Under the pieces are notes generated by a model. The model was not told the DNA's origin. It worked only from the letters and a program-made list of their open reading frames with translations, and did not search any database. DNA of 64,000 nucleotides. It comes from JAWXBK01 sp040878185. Lineage in GTDB: Bacteria; Pseudomonadota; Alphaproteobacteria; Dongiales; Dongiaceae. The translations under genes were made by a program, and so were the position numbers. The stretch is from NCBI GenBank assembly GCA_040878185.1, contig JBBDMS010000028.1, positions 1 through 64,000 on the forward strand. Direction: 5' to 3'. Positions 1 through 7,576 of this stretch are shown piece after piece. Numbering within the stretch: the stretch's first letter is position 1; each line of letters starts with the position of its first letter.

Positions 1-243
1 GCCTTGACCGCACCCGCCACACGGTCGTGTACGTGCCCAACCCCGCGATCGGCGACCGGGGCCTCGGCCGGCACGACCACGCCCGATGTCGAGGCCGCAA
101 AGCCGGTTGCCCTGGCGCTCGAACGGCGCCCGCCCTCCGAGGCGCTGCCCTTTCCGGCGGCCCCCGATCGCGACGCCGGCGCACCCGAAGCGGAGGACGA
201 GGCGGCCGGCGCGCAAGTTGACGCCGCCCGGCTCGTCAACTAG
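1..243 (+). CDS. C-terminal fragment of an unidentified protein
   Basis: An open frame enters from the window edge and ends at a TAG at 241-243. Its last 60 or so codons have the G/C-rich third positions typical of genes here and encode a low-complexity tail rich in Ala, Pro, Glu and Asp that ends in Leu-Val-Asn. In the first 80 bases the better third-position bias lies in another frame, so the fragment may contain a frameshift or the true frame may switch. I recognise no family. The call rests only on codon bias and the stop position. Confidence 0.35.
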   Translation, partial: ALTAPATRSCTCPTPRSATGASAGTTTPDVEAAKPVALALERRPPSEALPFPAAPDRDAGAPEAEDEAAGAQVDAARLVN

Positions 244-360
244 CTTCCGCGCGCGTTTTTCGGGGCTCCCGAACGGGATTCCCAGCGCCGGCACGGACGG
301 CCGGTTGATGCCGCTCCGCGCAGATTTGGGCCCTGGTGTTTCGCACCGCGGCCATCGGGC

Positions 361-436
<76 letters not shown>

Positions 437-450
437 GCATCCGTTCCGGT

Positions 451-1482
451 TCACCGCCTCCCGCCCGCCGGCAGCTCCGCGATCGCTGTGCTCGTCAGCG
501 CATCTGCAATCGATGCGGTTGGCCAGGTACCGCGCCGGAACAGCTCGTGCCATGGCGCATCGGTCGGAAACGCGACGCCCTCTTCCTGATGAATTGTCGC
601 GATCAGTTGCAGCAGCCGCATCCGATCGGGCCGCAGCCGTTCGAATGTACGACTGCGGATGTAACGCGGATCGATTGAAAGTGCTGCAAGCTCGCGCACA
701 GCACCGGCGATCGCGGCCGGCTCCGGCGCCACGATGCGCGAGAAATCCGGATCGAGAATGCGATCGCGCCCGCCGATCGACGGGGTCGAGACGACGGGCA
801 GGCCGCAGAGCATATACTCGACCGCCGCGCGCATCGCGCCTTCGGCTTCGGAAAGACACAGTCCGACACGCGCCCGCGAAACCCAGTGCGCGACGTCCTC
901 CGGCTCCAGAAAGCGGTACTCACCGTCGATCTCGTTGACGAAGGTTGCCTGCGGCAGCATCGCACGCACGCCTTCGGGATAATTCTCTACCTGGACCGAG
1001 CGTGGATGATAACGGTGATAAATCAGGGCAACGCTTGCCAGATCGCGGCACAGCTCGTGCCGCTTGAACGGCACGAGCGCCGCGGTATAGACCGCATCGA
1101 ACTCTTTCTCAGCCGGCGGTGAGACATCGAACCGGGTTTCGTCGACGAATGCGAGCGTGCTGCAGAGGATGCCGGGAATGCCCTGCGCGCGATAGAGTTC
1201 GAGTTCGCGATGGCTGTTGCACAGCATGATGTGGCGATGTTCGGGATAGCGGGCGCGCAACGCGTGAAATTCCGCGACATCCTCGGCGACACCCTCCACG
1301 TTCTCGCGATTCCAGGCGAGCCGGACCAGGAAATAGGCGCGCCGGTCGCCGACATGCGGTGCCAGCGTACTCGCCGCTCCGACGCGCTCGCCCGGTCTGC
1401 CCGGTCCCCAGAAGATGAACGGTTCGCGCGCGACCAGCAGGCCGACGACGTCGGTGCGGTCCGGTTCGATGCCGGGGCTCAT
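451..1482 (-). CDS. GT4-like glycosyltransferase, paralog 1 of 5 (most downstream)
   Basis: The 343-residue protein has a C-terminal half like the Glyco_trans_1 (GT4, GT-B fold) domain. E214 and E222 form the EX7E motif, followed by a CGLPVVSTPSIGGRD segment that would shape the nucleotide-sugar site. The N-terminal half carries signatures shared by all five paralogs: REPFIFWGP, a GDRRA segment, YPEHRH, and a KRHELC segment before ALIYHRY. There is no signal peptide or membrane segment, so it should act in the cytoplasm. The ATG at 1482 overlaps the stop of paralog 2 as ATGA, giving translational coupling. A longer in-frame extension up to 1593 was rejected because it lies inside the upstream gene. 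The sugar donor and acceptor cannot be read from sequence. Confidence 0.85.
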   Translation of the reverse strand: MSPGIEPDRTDVVGLLVAREPFIFWGPGRPGERVGAASTLAPHVGDRRAYFLVRLAWNRENVEGVAEDVAEFHALRARYPEHRHIMLCNSHRELELYRAQGIPGILCSTLAFVDETRFDVSPPAEKEFDAVYTAALVPFKRHELCRDLASVALIYHRYHPRSVQVENYPEGVRAMLPQATFVNEIDGEYRFLEPEDVAHWVSRARVGLCLSEAEGAMRAAVEYMLCGLPVVSTPSIGGRDRILDPDFSRIVAPEPAAIAGAVRELAALSIDPRYIRSRTFERLRPDRMRLLQLIATIHQEEGVAFPTDAPWHELFRRGTWPTASIADALTSTAIAELPAGGRR

Positions 1483-2546
1483 ATCCGGGTTTCGCTTTCG
1501 GGCTTCCGCCCAGTTGCCGCCACCGGTCGTTCCGTCATCAGGTTTTCCGCCGTCTTGAACGGCCAGGCGCCGCGGCGAAACAGTTGCAACCAATCGGTAT
1601 CGTCCGGAAACGGTACGTTCTCCTCGCGGAAGATCGTGGCGATCAGCTTTACCAGCCGCACCCGATCGGGTTGGACCGTTGCAAGGGCCGCGGCGCGAAC
1701 GGCAGCCGGTTCGATACGCCGCGCGATCAATACGTCGACAGCCCGGGCAACCGCTTCGGGCGTCGGCTCGGTTTCAATCGAAAAAGCGGGATCGAGCATC
1801 CGGTCGCGCCCGCCGATCGAGGGCGTCGTCACGACCGGCAATCCGCAATAGAGATATTCTGCACAAGCCCGCATCGGCCCTTCATGCGCCGAAAGGCAGA
1901 GCCCGACGCGGGCGCGCGTCAGCCAGGTGGGCAGTTCGCGCAGCCTGAACTGCCGATAGGGTCCGTCGATTTCATTGATGAAGGTGGCATGCGCGAGCTG
2001 CATACGGATCTTGGCGACATAGTCCGGCTCGTTGGCCAGGAAATACGGGTATCGATGATAGATCAACGCCAGTTTGGCGATGTCGCGGCACAGTTCGTGG
2101 CGCTTGTAGCTGCCGAAAACGGCATTGTAGATCGCATCGAACCGCTTGGGTTCCGATGGCACCGGCTCGAAGATCGTTTCGTCGACAAATACATTGCTGG
2201 AACAGACAATCGCCGGCAGGCCGACCGCGCGATAGTTTTCGAGCGCGCTTCGCGTCGCGGCCAGGAATACATGCCGATGCTGCGGCCATCGTGCCACGGC
2301 GGCACGAACATGCTCCAGATCGCCGCGGACCCCGTCGATATCTTCGCGATGCCAGCTCGGCGAGATCAGGAACCAGGCGCGACGATTGCCGACCAGTTCG
2401 GCAGCCGTGGACGCAAGCCCGAGCGGATATTTGTCTGCCGAAGGGCCCCAGAATATCGCCGGTTCGTGGCTCACAGTAAAACCCGCCAGCGATTCGCCGT
2501 CGTCGGTTTCCGCCGGATGATTGGGATCGGGCAAGGATTGAGTCAT
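1479..2546 (-). CDS. GT4-like glycosyltransferase, paralog 2 of 5
   Basis: The 355-residue protein is the longest of the five, with a slightly extended N-terminus before the shared SHEPAIFWGP segment. E222 and E230 form the EX7E motif, within a conserved stretch MRACAEYLYCG followed by PVVTTPSIGGRDR. A KRHELCRD segment and ALIYHRY mark the middle, as in its neighbours. It starts 11 bases after the stop of paralog 3 and ends in an ATGA overlap with paralog 1. It was probably produced by tandem duplication. The predicted role is cytoplasmic transfer of a sugar to a glycan or lipid acceptor. Specificity is unknown. Confidence 0.85.
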   Translation of the reverse strand: MTQSLPDPNHPAETDDGESLAGFTVSHEPAIFWGPSADKYPLGLASTAAELVGNRRAWFLISPSWHREDIDGVRGDLEHVRAAVARWPQHRHVFLAATRSALENYRAVGLPAIVCSSNVFVDETIFEPVPSEPKRFDAIYNAVFGSYKRHELCRDIAKLALIYHRYPYFLANEPDYVAKIRMQLAHATFINEIDGPYRQFRLRELPTWLTRARVGLCLSAHEGPMRACAEYLYCGLPVVTTPSIGGRDRMLDPAFSIETEPTPEAVARAVDVLIARRIEPAAVRAAALATVQPDRVRLVKLIATIFREENVPFPDDTDWLQLFRRGAWPFKTAENLMTERPVAATGRKPESETRI

Positions 2547-2557
2547 AACGAAATCGG

Positions 2558-3598
2558 TTATCGGATCGCAAGCAGGTCGGCGATCGGCGTTTCGCTCAGC
2601 ATTTTGCCGATCGTCTTTTGCGGCCACGGGCTCTTGCGGAACAACTGCAGCCAGGGCGCCCGCTCGGGAAACGTCACGCCTTCCTGTTCGTGAATCGCGG
2701 CGATGAGTTGGAGCAGGCGCATCCGATCCGGCCGGAGTGCCGCCGCGGCGCTCTTGCGGACCTGCTGTGGATCGAGCCTTCGATCGATCAGGCTGCGCAC
2801 GCCCGCCGCGACTGAATCCGGCGTCGGCTCGACCGTGATCGACCAGGCGGGGTCGAGCACCCGGTCGCGCCCGCCGATGCTCGGCGTTGTTATCACCGGC
2901 CGGCCGCAGAGCAGATATTCGATCGAGGCACACATCGCCCCCTCGACATCGGAAAGGCAGAGCCCGACCCGGCTGCGATTGATCCAGGTCGCCACATCGG
3001 GCCCGCGCAGCAGCCGATAGTCGGGGCCGAGATCGTTGACGAAGGTCGCCTGCGGCAGCATCGCGCGATATTGTTCGAGGATCGCCGCGCTTCTTTGTCC
3101 TTCGTTGTGAAACCAGTGATAGATCAGCGCCAGGTTCGGAACGTCGCGGCACAGTTCGTGACGCTTCAGCTCGGTCAGCGTCGCGGTATAGATCGCATCG
3201 AAGCGGACCGTCTCCGTCGGCTGGATCCGGAAGACGGTTTCGTTCACGAAGGCGAGTGTGCTGCACAGAATGGCATCGATGTCGCGCTCGCGCGCAAGCC
3301 CGAGCTCCTGGCGCGTATTGCAGAGCATGATGTGACGATGCTCCGGATAGTCTCGACGCAGTGCGGCGATCGCCGCGGCGTCGTCGTCGACCATGCCCGG
3401 GGAATGGCGGCTGTAGCTCACGTTGAACAGGAAATAGGCTCGGCGATTGCCGATATGGTGTGCCAGTGCGCTGCCCGGGCCGATACGCCAGTGCGGCCCG
3501 TTCGGCCCCCAGGCGATGAACGGGTCGCGGCTGATGACGAGCCCCGCCGCCTGCGTCTTGTCCTCCAGCGCCGCCCGCTGAAAGGCGATGGCACTCAT
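2558..3598 (-). CDS. GT4-like glycosyltransferase, paralog 3 of 5
   Basis: The 346-residue protein keeps the family layout: SRDPFIAWGP near residue 20, GNRRAYFLF, YPEHRHIMLCN, KRHELCRD, then E219 and E227 of the EX7E motif and RPVITTPSIGGRDR. The otherwise common Met-Arg-Ala inside EX7E is Met-Cys-Ala here, so the copies have diverged at positions facing the active site. The ATG at 3598 overlaps the stop of paralog 4 as ATGA. The longer frame to 3703 was rejected because it would overlap paralog 4 by more than 100 bases. Confidence 0.85.
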   Translation of the reverse strand: MSAIAFQRAALEDKTQAAGLVISRDPFIAWGPNGPHWRIGPGSALAHHIGNRRAYFLFNVSYSRHSPGMVDDDAAAIAALRRDYPEHRHIMLCNTRQELGLARERDIDAILCSTLAFVNETVFRIQPTETVRFDAIYTATLTELKRHELCRDVPNLALIYHWFHNEGQRSAAILEQYRAMLPQATFVNDLGPDYRLLRGPDVATWINRSRVGLCLSDVEGAMCASIEYLLCGRPVITTPSIGGRDRVLDPAWSITVEPTPDSVAAGVRSLIDRRLDPQQVRKSAAAALRPDRMRLLQLIAAIHEQEGVTFPERAPWLQLFRKSPWPQKTIGKMLSETPIADLLAIR

Positions 3599-4617
3599 GC
3601 GGGACGAGGCGTCATCGCCCGCGTCTCCGCGATGGCGGTTTCGGCCATCACTTCGTCGGGCGACTTGCGCGGAAATGTGCCGCGACGGAAAAGCTGAATC
3701 CAATCGGCCTCCGGAAGCGGCATGCCTTCATCGCGATAGATCGCAGCGATGAGCTGCAACAAACGCATCCGGTCCGGCTTGAGGCGCGCCATGGCCCCGC
3801 GGCGGATGAAATGCGGATCGAGTTTTCTCTCTTTCAGTTCATGGACCGCCCGGGCGACGGATTCGGGGGTCGGGTCCGCCATGATTGAATAGGACGAATC
3901 GAGCTGGCGGTTGCGCCCGCCGACATTGGGTGTCGTCACCACCGGCACGCCGCAGAGCAGATACTCGGCGCAGGCGCGCATTTGGCCTTCCATCTGTGAA
4001 AGACACAATCCGATATGGGAGCGGCCGAGATATCGCACGATGTCTTCGGACGTCAGGTTCCGATAAACGCCCTTGCTCTCGTTGACGAAGCTTGCCTTCG
4101 GCAGCATCGCCCGCACCTCGGCCGGATAGGTCGGACGGTCGGCGATCAGGTCTGCAAAACGGTGATAGATCAGCGCAAGACTGTCGATCCCGGTACACAG
4201 CGCGTGACGTTTGTAGGGCACCAGCGCCGCGTTGTAGACCGCATCGTAGATCTTCGGCTCGGGCGGAGGGATATCGAACACGCTCTCGTCGATGAACACG
4301 TTGGCGCTGCACACGATCGCTGCCTGCCCCGCTTTGCCGTAGCGCTCGAGCTCCTGCGGGGTGTTACACAACACGACGTGGCGGTGCTCGGGATATCTGG
4401 CGCGCAGCTCGGCGAAATGCTCGAGATCAGCTTTCAAAGGCGGATCGATTTCCCGCGTGTAGGAAAGAGAGATCAGGAACCACGCGCGACGATTGCCGAC
4501 ACGTTCGGCGAGCGTGGTGCCGAGCGCCGCCAGGTAGGGCGGGTTCGACGGCCCCCAGAGGATCAGCGGCTCCCGACTGACCATGAGGCCGAAGACAGGA
4601 TCGTCGGTCAGGTCCAT
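3595..4617 (-). CDS. GT4-like glycosyltransferase, paralog 4 of 5
   Basis: The 340-residue protein is the shortest copy and by eye is closest to paralog 5. It has SREPLILWGP at the N-terminus, GNRRAWFLI, YPEHRHVVLCN, YKRHALC in the middle, E210 and E218 of EX7E, and VPVVTTPNVGGRNR. The last motif carries Asn where the other copies have Asp. It begins 10 bases after the stop of paralog 5 and ends in an ATGA overlap with paralog 3, so the five genes form one transcription and translation unit. Confidence 0.85.
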   Translation of the reverse strand: MDLTDDPVFGLMVSREPLILWGPSNPPYLAALGTTLAERVGNRRAWFLISLSYTREIDPPLKADLEHFAELRARYPEHRHVVLCNTPQELERYGKAGQAAIVCSANVFIDESVFDIPPPEPKIYDAVYNAALVPYKRHALCTGIDSLALIYHRFADLIADRPTYPAEVRAMLPKASFVNESKGVYRNLTSEDIVRYLGRSHIGLCLSQMEGQMRACAEYLLCGVPVVTTPNVGGRNRQLDSSYSIMADPTPESVARAVHELKERKLDPHFIRRGAMARLKPDRMRLLQLIAAIYRDEGMPLPEADWIQLFRRGTFPRKSPDEVMAETAIAETRAMTPRPA

Positions 4618-4627
4618 CCTTCGTCGC

Positions 4628-5668
4628 TCATCGTGTGTTGGCCAAAGGCGTCGCGATGTCCTTGCGGGTTTCTGAAACGGCTTGTTCGGCGAGCAGTTCG
4701 GCGACCGTCTTGTAGGGCCAGAAACCGAACCGGAAGATCCGCACCCAGTCGGCGTCGGGAAGCGGCATGTTCTCTTCCTGATGGATCGCTGCGATGAGTT
4801 GCAGCAGGCGGATCCGGCTCGGCTTGAGCTTCGCGATAATGCCGGCGCGGACCTTGTGCGGATCGAGCTTCCGCGCCTTCAGCGTTTGCACGGCGGCTGC
4901 GACCGCTTCGGGCGTCGGTTCGGCTTCGATCGAGTAATCGGGATCGAGGACCCAGTCGCGCCCGCCGATGTTCGGGATCGACACGACCGGCACGCCGCAG
5001 AGCAGATACTCGGTGCAGGCCTGCATGTGACCTTCGACGGCAGAAAGGCAGAGCGCGACATGGCTGCGCCCGAGCCAGCTCACGATCTCGTCGGAGGAGA
5101 GATAGCGAAACTCGCCGCCCAGTTCGTTGATAAAGGTCGCATGCTTGAGCATCGCCCGAACCTTCTCGGGATGCGCCGCCTGGTCGCCGAGATCGGCGTA
5201 GCGATGGTAGATCAGGCCGAGGCTTGCGATGTCGGTACAGAGATGGTGCTGCTTATAGGGTGCGAAGGTTGCGTTGTAGATCGCGTCGAATCGTTTGGGC
5301 GCCGGCTTCGGTACGTAGTATTTCCGTTCGTCGGTGAACATGCCGGCATTGGTAATGACCGCGGGCTGTCCGCGCTTGCGGTAGTTCTCGAGCTCCGCCG
5401 TCGTGTTGCACAACACGATGTAACGATGTTCGGGATAGAGCGTACGCAACTCGGCGAAATGGGCGATGTCGTGCTCGACCAGCGCCTCCTTCTCACGCGT
5501 CCAGGCGGGCGAGAGCAGGAACCAGGCGCGCCGGTTGCCGATGAAGGGGCCGAGCGAGCTGCCCGGCCCCGCGGGGTAGGGCATATCCGTGGGCCCCCAG
5601 AAAATCAGGGGTTCGCGGCTGATCATATGACCCTGAACCCGGACTTCGTCGGCGGTCGCTTCGCCCAT
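4628..5668 (-). CDS. GT4-like glycosyltransferase, paralog 5 of 5 (first gene of the run)
   Basis: The 346-residue protein is the promoter-proximal copy. It has SREPLIFWGP near the N-terminus, GNRRAWFLL, YPEHRYIVLCN, YKQHHLC in place of KRHELC, E212 and E220 of the EX7E motif, and VPVVSIPNIGGRDW. The changes in the central basic motif and after the Gly-Gly suggest a different substrate or relaxed constraint. The ATG at 5668 has only a weak ribosome-binding site (GGAACGG). About 150 bases lie between this start and the tandem terminators upstream, so the promoter should be there, but I could not assign -35 and -10 boxes. Confidence 0.85.
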   Translation of the reverse strand: MGEATADEVRVQGHMISREPLIFWGPTDMPYPAGPGSSLGPFIGNRRAWFLLSPAWTREKEALVEHDIAHFAELRTLYPEHRYIVLCNTTAELENYRKRGQPAVITNAGMFTDERKYYVPKPAPKRFDAIYNATFAPYKQHHLCTDIASLGLIYHRYADLGDQAAHPEKVRAMLKHATFINELGGEFRYLSSDEIVSWLGRSHVALCLSAVEGHMQACTEYLLCGVPVVSIPNIGGRDWVLDPDYSIEAEPTPEAVAAAVQTLKARKLDPHKVRAGIIAKLKPSRIRLLQLIAAIHQEENMPLPDADWVRIFRFGFWPYKTVAELLAEQAVSETRKDIATPLANTR

Positions 5669-5815
5669 GGCACCGTTCCGTCAGATCCGGCGCCGCAACC
5701 GCTGCCTGCGCCGTGAGGCGCCCGCAGGCACCGCTGCCGGCATCAATGCCGCGCCGCGCCGGCAAAGTCCATGTCGGGCGGGGTGGTAAACCCGTGGCGT
5801 TTGAAACAAAAAATT

Positions 5816-5837
5816 GGCCGGCCTGAAGAGGCCGGCC
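5816..5837 (-). terminator. Intrinsic terminator, distal of a tandem pair
   Basis: Nine-bp arms (5816-5824 with 5829-5837) enclose a GAAG/CTTC tetraloop. Read on the minus strand, the hairpin is followed directly by AATTTTTTGTTT, a good U-tract. It lies downstream of the amine oxidase gene that ends at 5911. Confidence 0.85.
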
Positions 5838-5851
5838 GGTCCAGAAAAATT

Positions 5852-5875
5852 GGGCCGGCCTGAAGAGGCCGGCCC
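5852..5875 (-). terminator. Intrinsic terminator, proximal of a tandem pair
   Basis: Ten-bp arms (5852-5861 with 5866-5875) enclose the same GAAG/CTTC loop, followed on the minus strand by AATTTTTCTGG. The core is almost identical to the second hairpin 36 bases further on, so the unit was probably duplicated. It is the first stop signal after the amine oxidase gene and insulates the glycosyltransferase run. Confidence 0.85.
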
Positions 5876-5910
5876 GAGGGGGCAACCGAATGGAACGGAC
5901 GATCGGACGA

Positions 5911-7260
5911 TCAGCCGACCAGGCGGGCGACGTCCGCTGCGACCTGGCGACCATTGACGAAAGCGCCGCCGGCCGTGGTGGCCATGCCGTCGCCGAGCGC
6001 TTCGCCGGCGAAGAAGAGGCGTTTCTCGACGGGCTGGGCGAGCTGCTCGCGCGCCGCACAACCGCCCGGCCGGGCAATCGCGAAGGCGCCGCGCACGTCC
6101 TGATCGCTACCCCAGCCGGTGAACACGCCGCGCACGAAATGCCGGTCGACTTCGGGGCCGAACAGACGGCGCAGCTCGCCGAGCGCGAAATCGACGGCGG
6201 CCGCTTCGCCGGCGCGGGTGAGATCCCACGCGAACTTGCCGCCGACGGTGCCGACCATGAGATTGTCGCCGAACGGCCAGGTCAGGAAATACGCAACTTC
6301 GTTCGAATCGCGCGTGTAGCTGAGCCAATCGTTCTCGCGCAGGCCGAAGCGGCTGCCGCCATCGAACTCGAGCGCGATCTTGGCAACCAGGCCCATCGGC
6401 AGGTCTTCGATCGCGCGCTGCTTTTCGGCCGGCAGCGGCGGGTCGAAGCGAATCGATTCCGCGGCCAGCACGCCGGTCGACACAGTGATGATGACGGCCT
6501 TCGCCTGAATGTTGCCCGACGGCGTTTCAACGGTGACGCCGCCCGCGCCGCCCCAGCGGATCGTGGTGACCGGGGTCGAGGTCTGCACCGGCACGCCATT
6601 CGCCATGTCAGCGATGAAGCGGCCATAGCCCTCGCGGACCATCAGGCTCGGGGTCGAGTAATCGAGGTTCCACCAATCGGCGGCCGAGAAGGAGTCGATG
6701 TCGCAGCCGAGATCGAGCGGGCCGATCCAGTTCTTGACGACATTGGTCCAGGGCAGGCTGACCGGGAGCCGTCCCGCGGGCGCTACGTCCTGACCCGAGT
6801 GGCCGATGCCGCGCAGGATCGAGGTGACTTCGTACCATGCTTGGTCATACGCGGCCCGCTCGGTCGGCGATGCGGCCCGCGTGTCGACGAAGAGCTGCTC
6901 GCCATTGTCGTCATGCGCGACCAGCGTATAGCCGTTGCGATGCGCCATCGGCGTCAGGGGATTGTGATCGGCCTGATGGATCCAGGCGGCGCCGTGATCG
7001 AAGGGAACGCCGAAGCTGCTGGTCTCGGTGAATGCGCGCCCGCCGACCCGACCCTTGGCTTCGAGGATCACGAAGGAGACGCCGCGCTCGGCGAGGATGC
7101 GGGCCGCCGCGAGACCGGCGGCGCCGGCACCGACGATGACCACATCGGGGTTGGTGGGTGCTGCCTGCGCCCAGGCCGGAAAAGCGGCGGTCGCGGCGAG
7201 GCCGGCGAGAAATGCGCGGCGGTCGATCTTGCCCAGGTTGGGAAGGAGTTTCTTGGTCAT
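5911..7260 (-). CDS. Tat-exported FAD-dependent amine oxidase (monoamine/polyamine oxidase family)
   Basis: The 449-residue flavoprotein would oxidise a primary or polyamine to an aldehyde, releasing H2O2. A twin-arginine signal (DRRAFLAGL, residues 13-21) with a hydrophobic stretch and an AQA cleavage site near residue 33 predicts a folded, cofactor-loaded periplasmic enzyme. The Rossmann motif GAGAAG is at 44-49, the FAD ribose-binding Glu near 67, and GRVGGR at 70-75. The C-terminal FAGE...GG segment completes the FAD site. It is closely related to the second oxidase at 7577-8920; the two align residue for residue through the signal. A GAGG ribosome-binding site precedes the ATG at 7260. 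It stands alone and ends at two terminators. The substrate is unknown. Confidence 0.9.
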   Translation of the reverse strand: MTKKLLPNLGKIDRRAFLAGLAATAAFPAWAQAAPTNPDVVIVGAGAAGLAAARILAERGVSFVILEAKGRVGGRAFTETSSFGVPFDHGAAWIHQADHNPLTPMAHRNGYTLVAHDDNGEQLFVDTRAASPTERAAYDQAWYEVTSILRGIGHSGQDVAPAGRLPVSLPWTNVVKNWIGPLDLGCDIDSFSAADWWNLDYSTPSLMVREGYGRFIADMANGVPVQTSTPVTTIRWGGAGGVTVETPSGNIQAKAVIITVSTGVLAAESIRFDPPLPAEKQRAIEDLPMGLVAKIALEFDGGSRFGLRENDWLSYTRDSNEVAYFLTWPFGDNLMVGTVGGKFAWDLTRAGEAAAVDFALGELRRLFGPEVDRHFVRGVFTGWGSDQDVRGAFAIARPGGCAAREQLAQPVEKRLFFAGEALGDGMATTAGGAFVNGRQVAADVARLVG

Positions 7261-7576
7261 GGTCGCCTCGTTTTGCCCTGTGGCGGCGATCGAGGCTTGT
7301 GTGGGACCCCTCGTGCGCCGCGTTTGGTTTGGTTAACCAGGGCAAAATCTAGCGAGACGGAGCTACATAAGAACTTAGATATCCGTTTATTTACAAGATC
7401 ATAAGGGCTTATACTTCAACCGGGTGGTTACATACCACGGTATATACAAGTGCTGCATACCTACGCGTCAGGCATATCCGGATAGGCAGGACGGCGACCG
7501 GATAGGGATGAAGGGAGCAGGCGGTCCGGCCGCCGCCGTTTGGCGGGGCATCTGCCCTCATTGGCCGTTCCAGCGC
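7261..7576. other. AT-rich intergenic region between the two amine oxidase genes
   Basis: These 316 bases hold no credible gene. The section around 7330-7490 is clearly richer in A/T than its surroundings. It contains a GGTTAACC palindrome near 7331 and a short inverted repeat, ATACC-AC-GGTAT, near 7431-7442. It should hold the promoter of the gene starting at 7260. No clean pair of -35 and -10 boxes could be fixed. Confidence 0.55.

Noticed and set aside
3..86. Frame starting LDRTRHTVVYVPN at the left edge as a separate gene
   Set aside because: The stretch is too short and lacks a start. It may be part of the fragment ending at 243 if a frameshift exists.
5890..7404. 504-codon open frame on the plus strand opposite the first amine oxidase
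   Set aside because: It is the antisense shadow of a gene with clear FAD motifs and codon bias. It has no recognisable domain.
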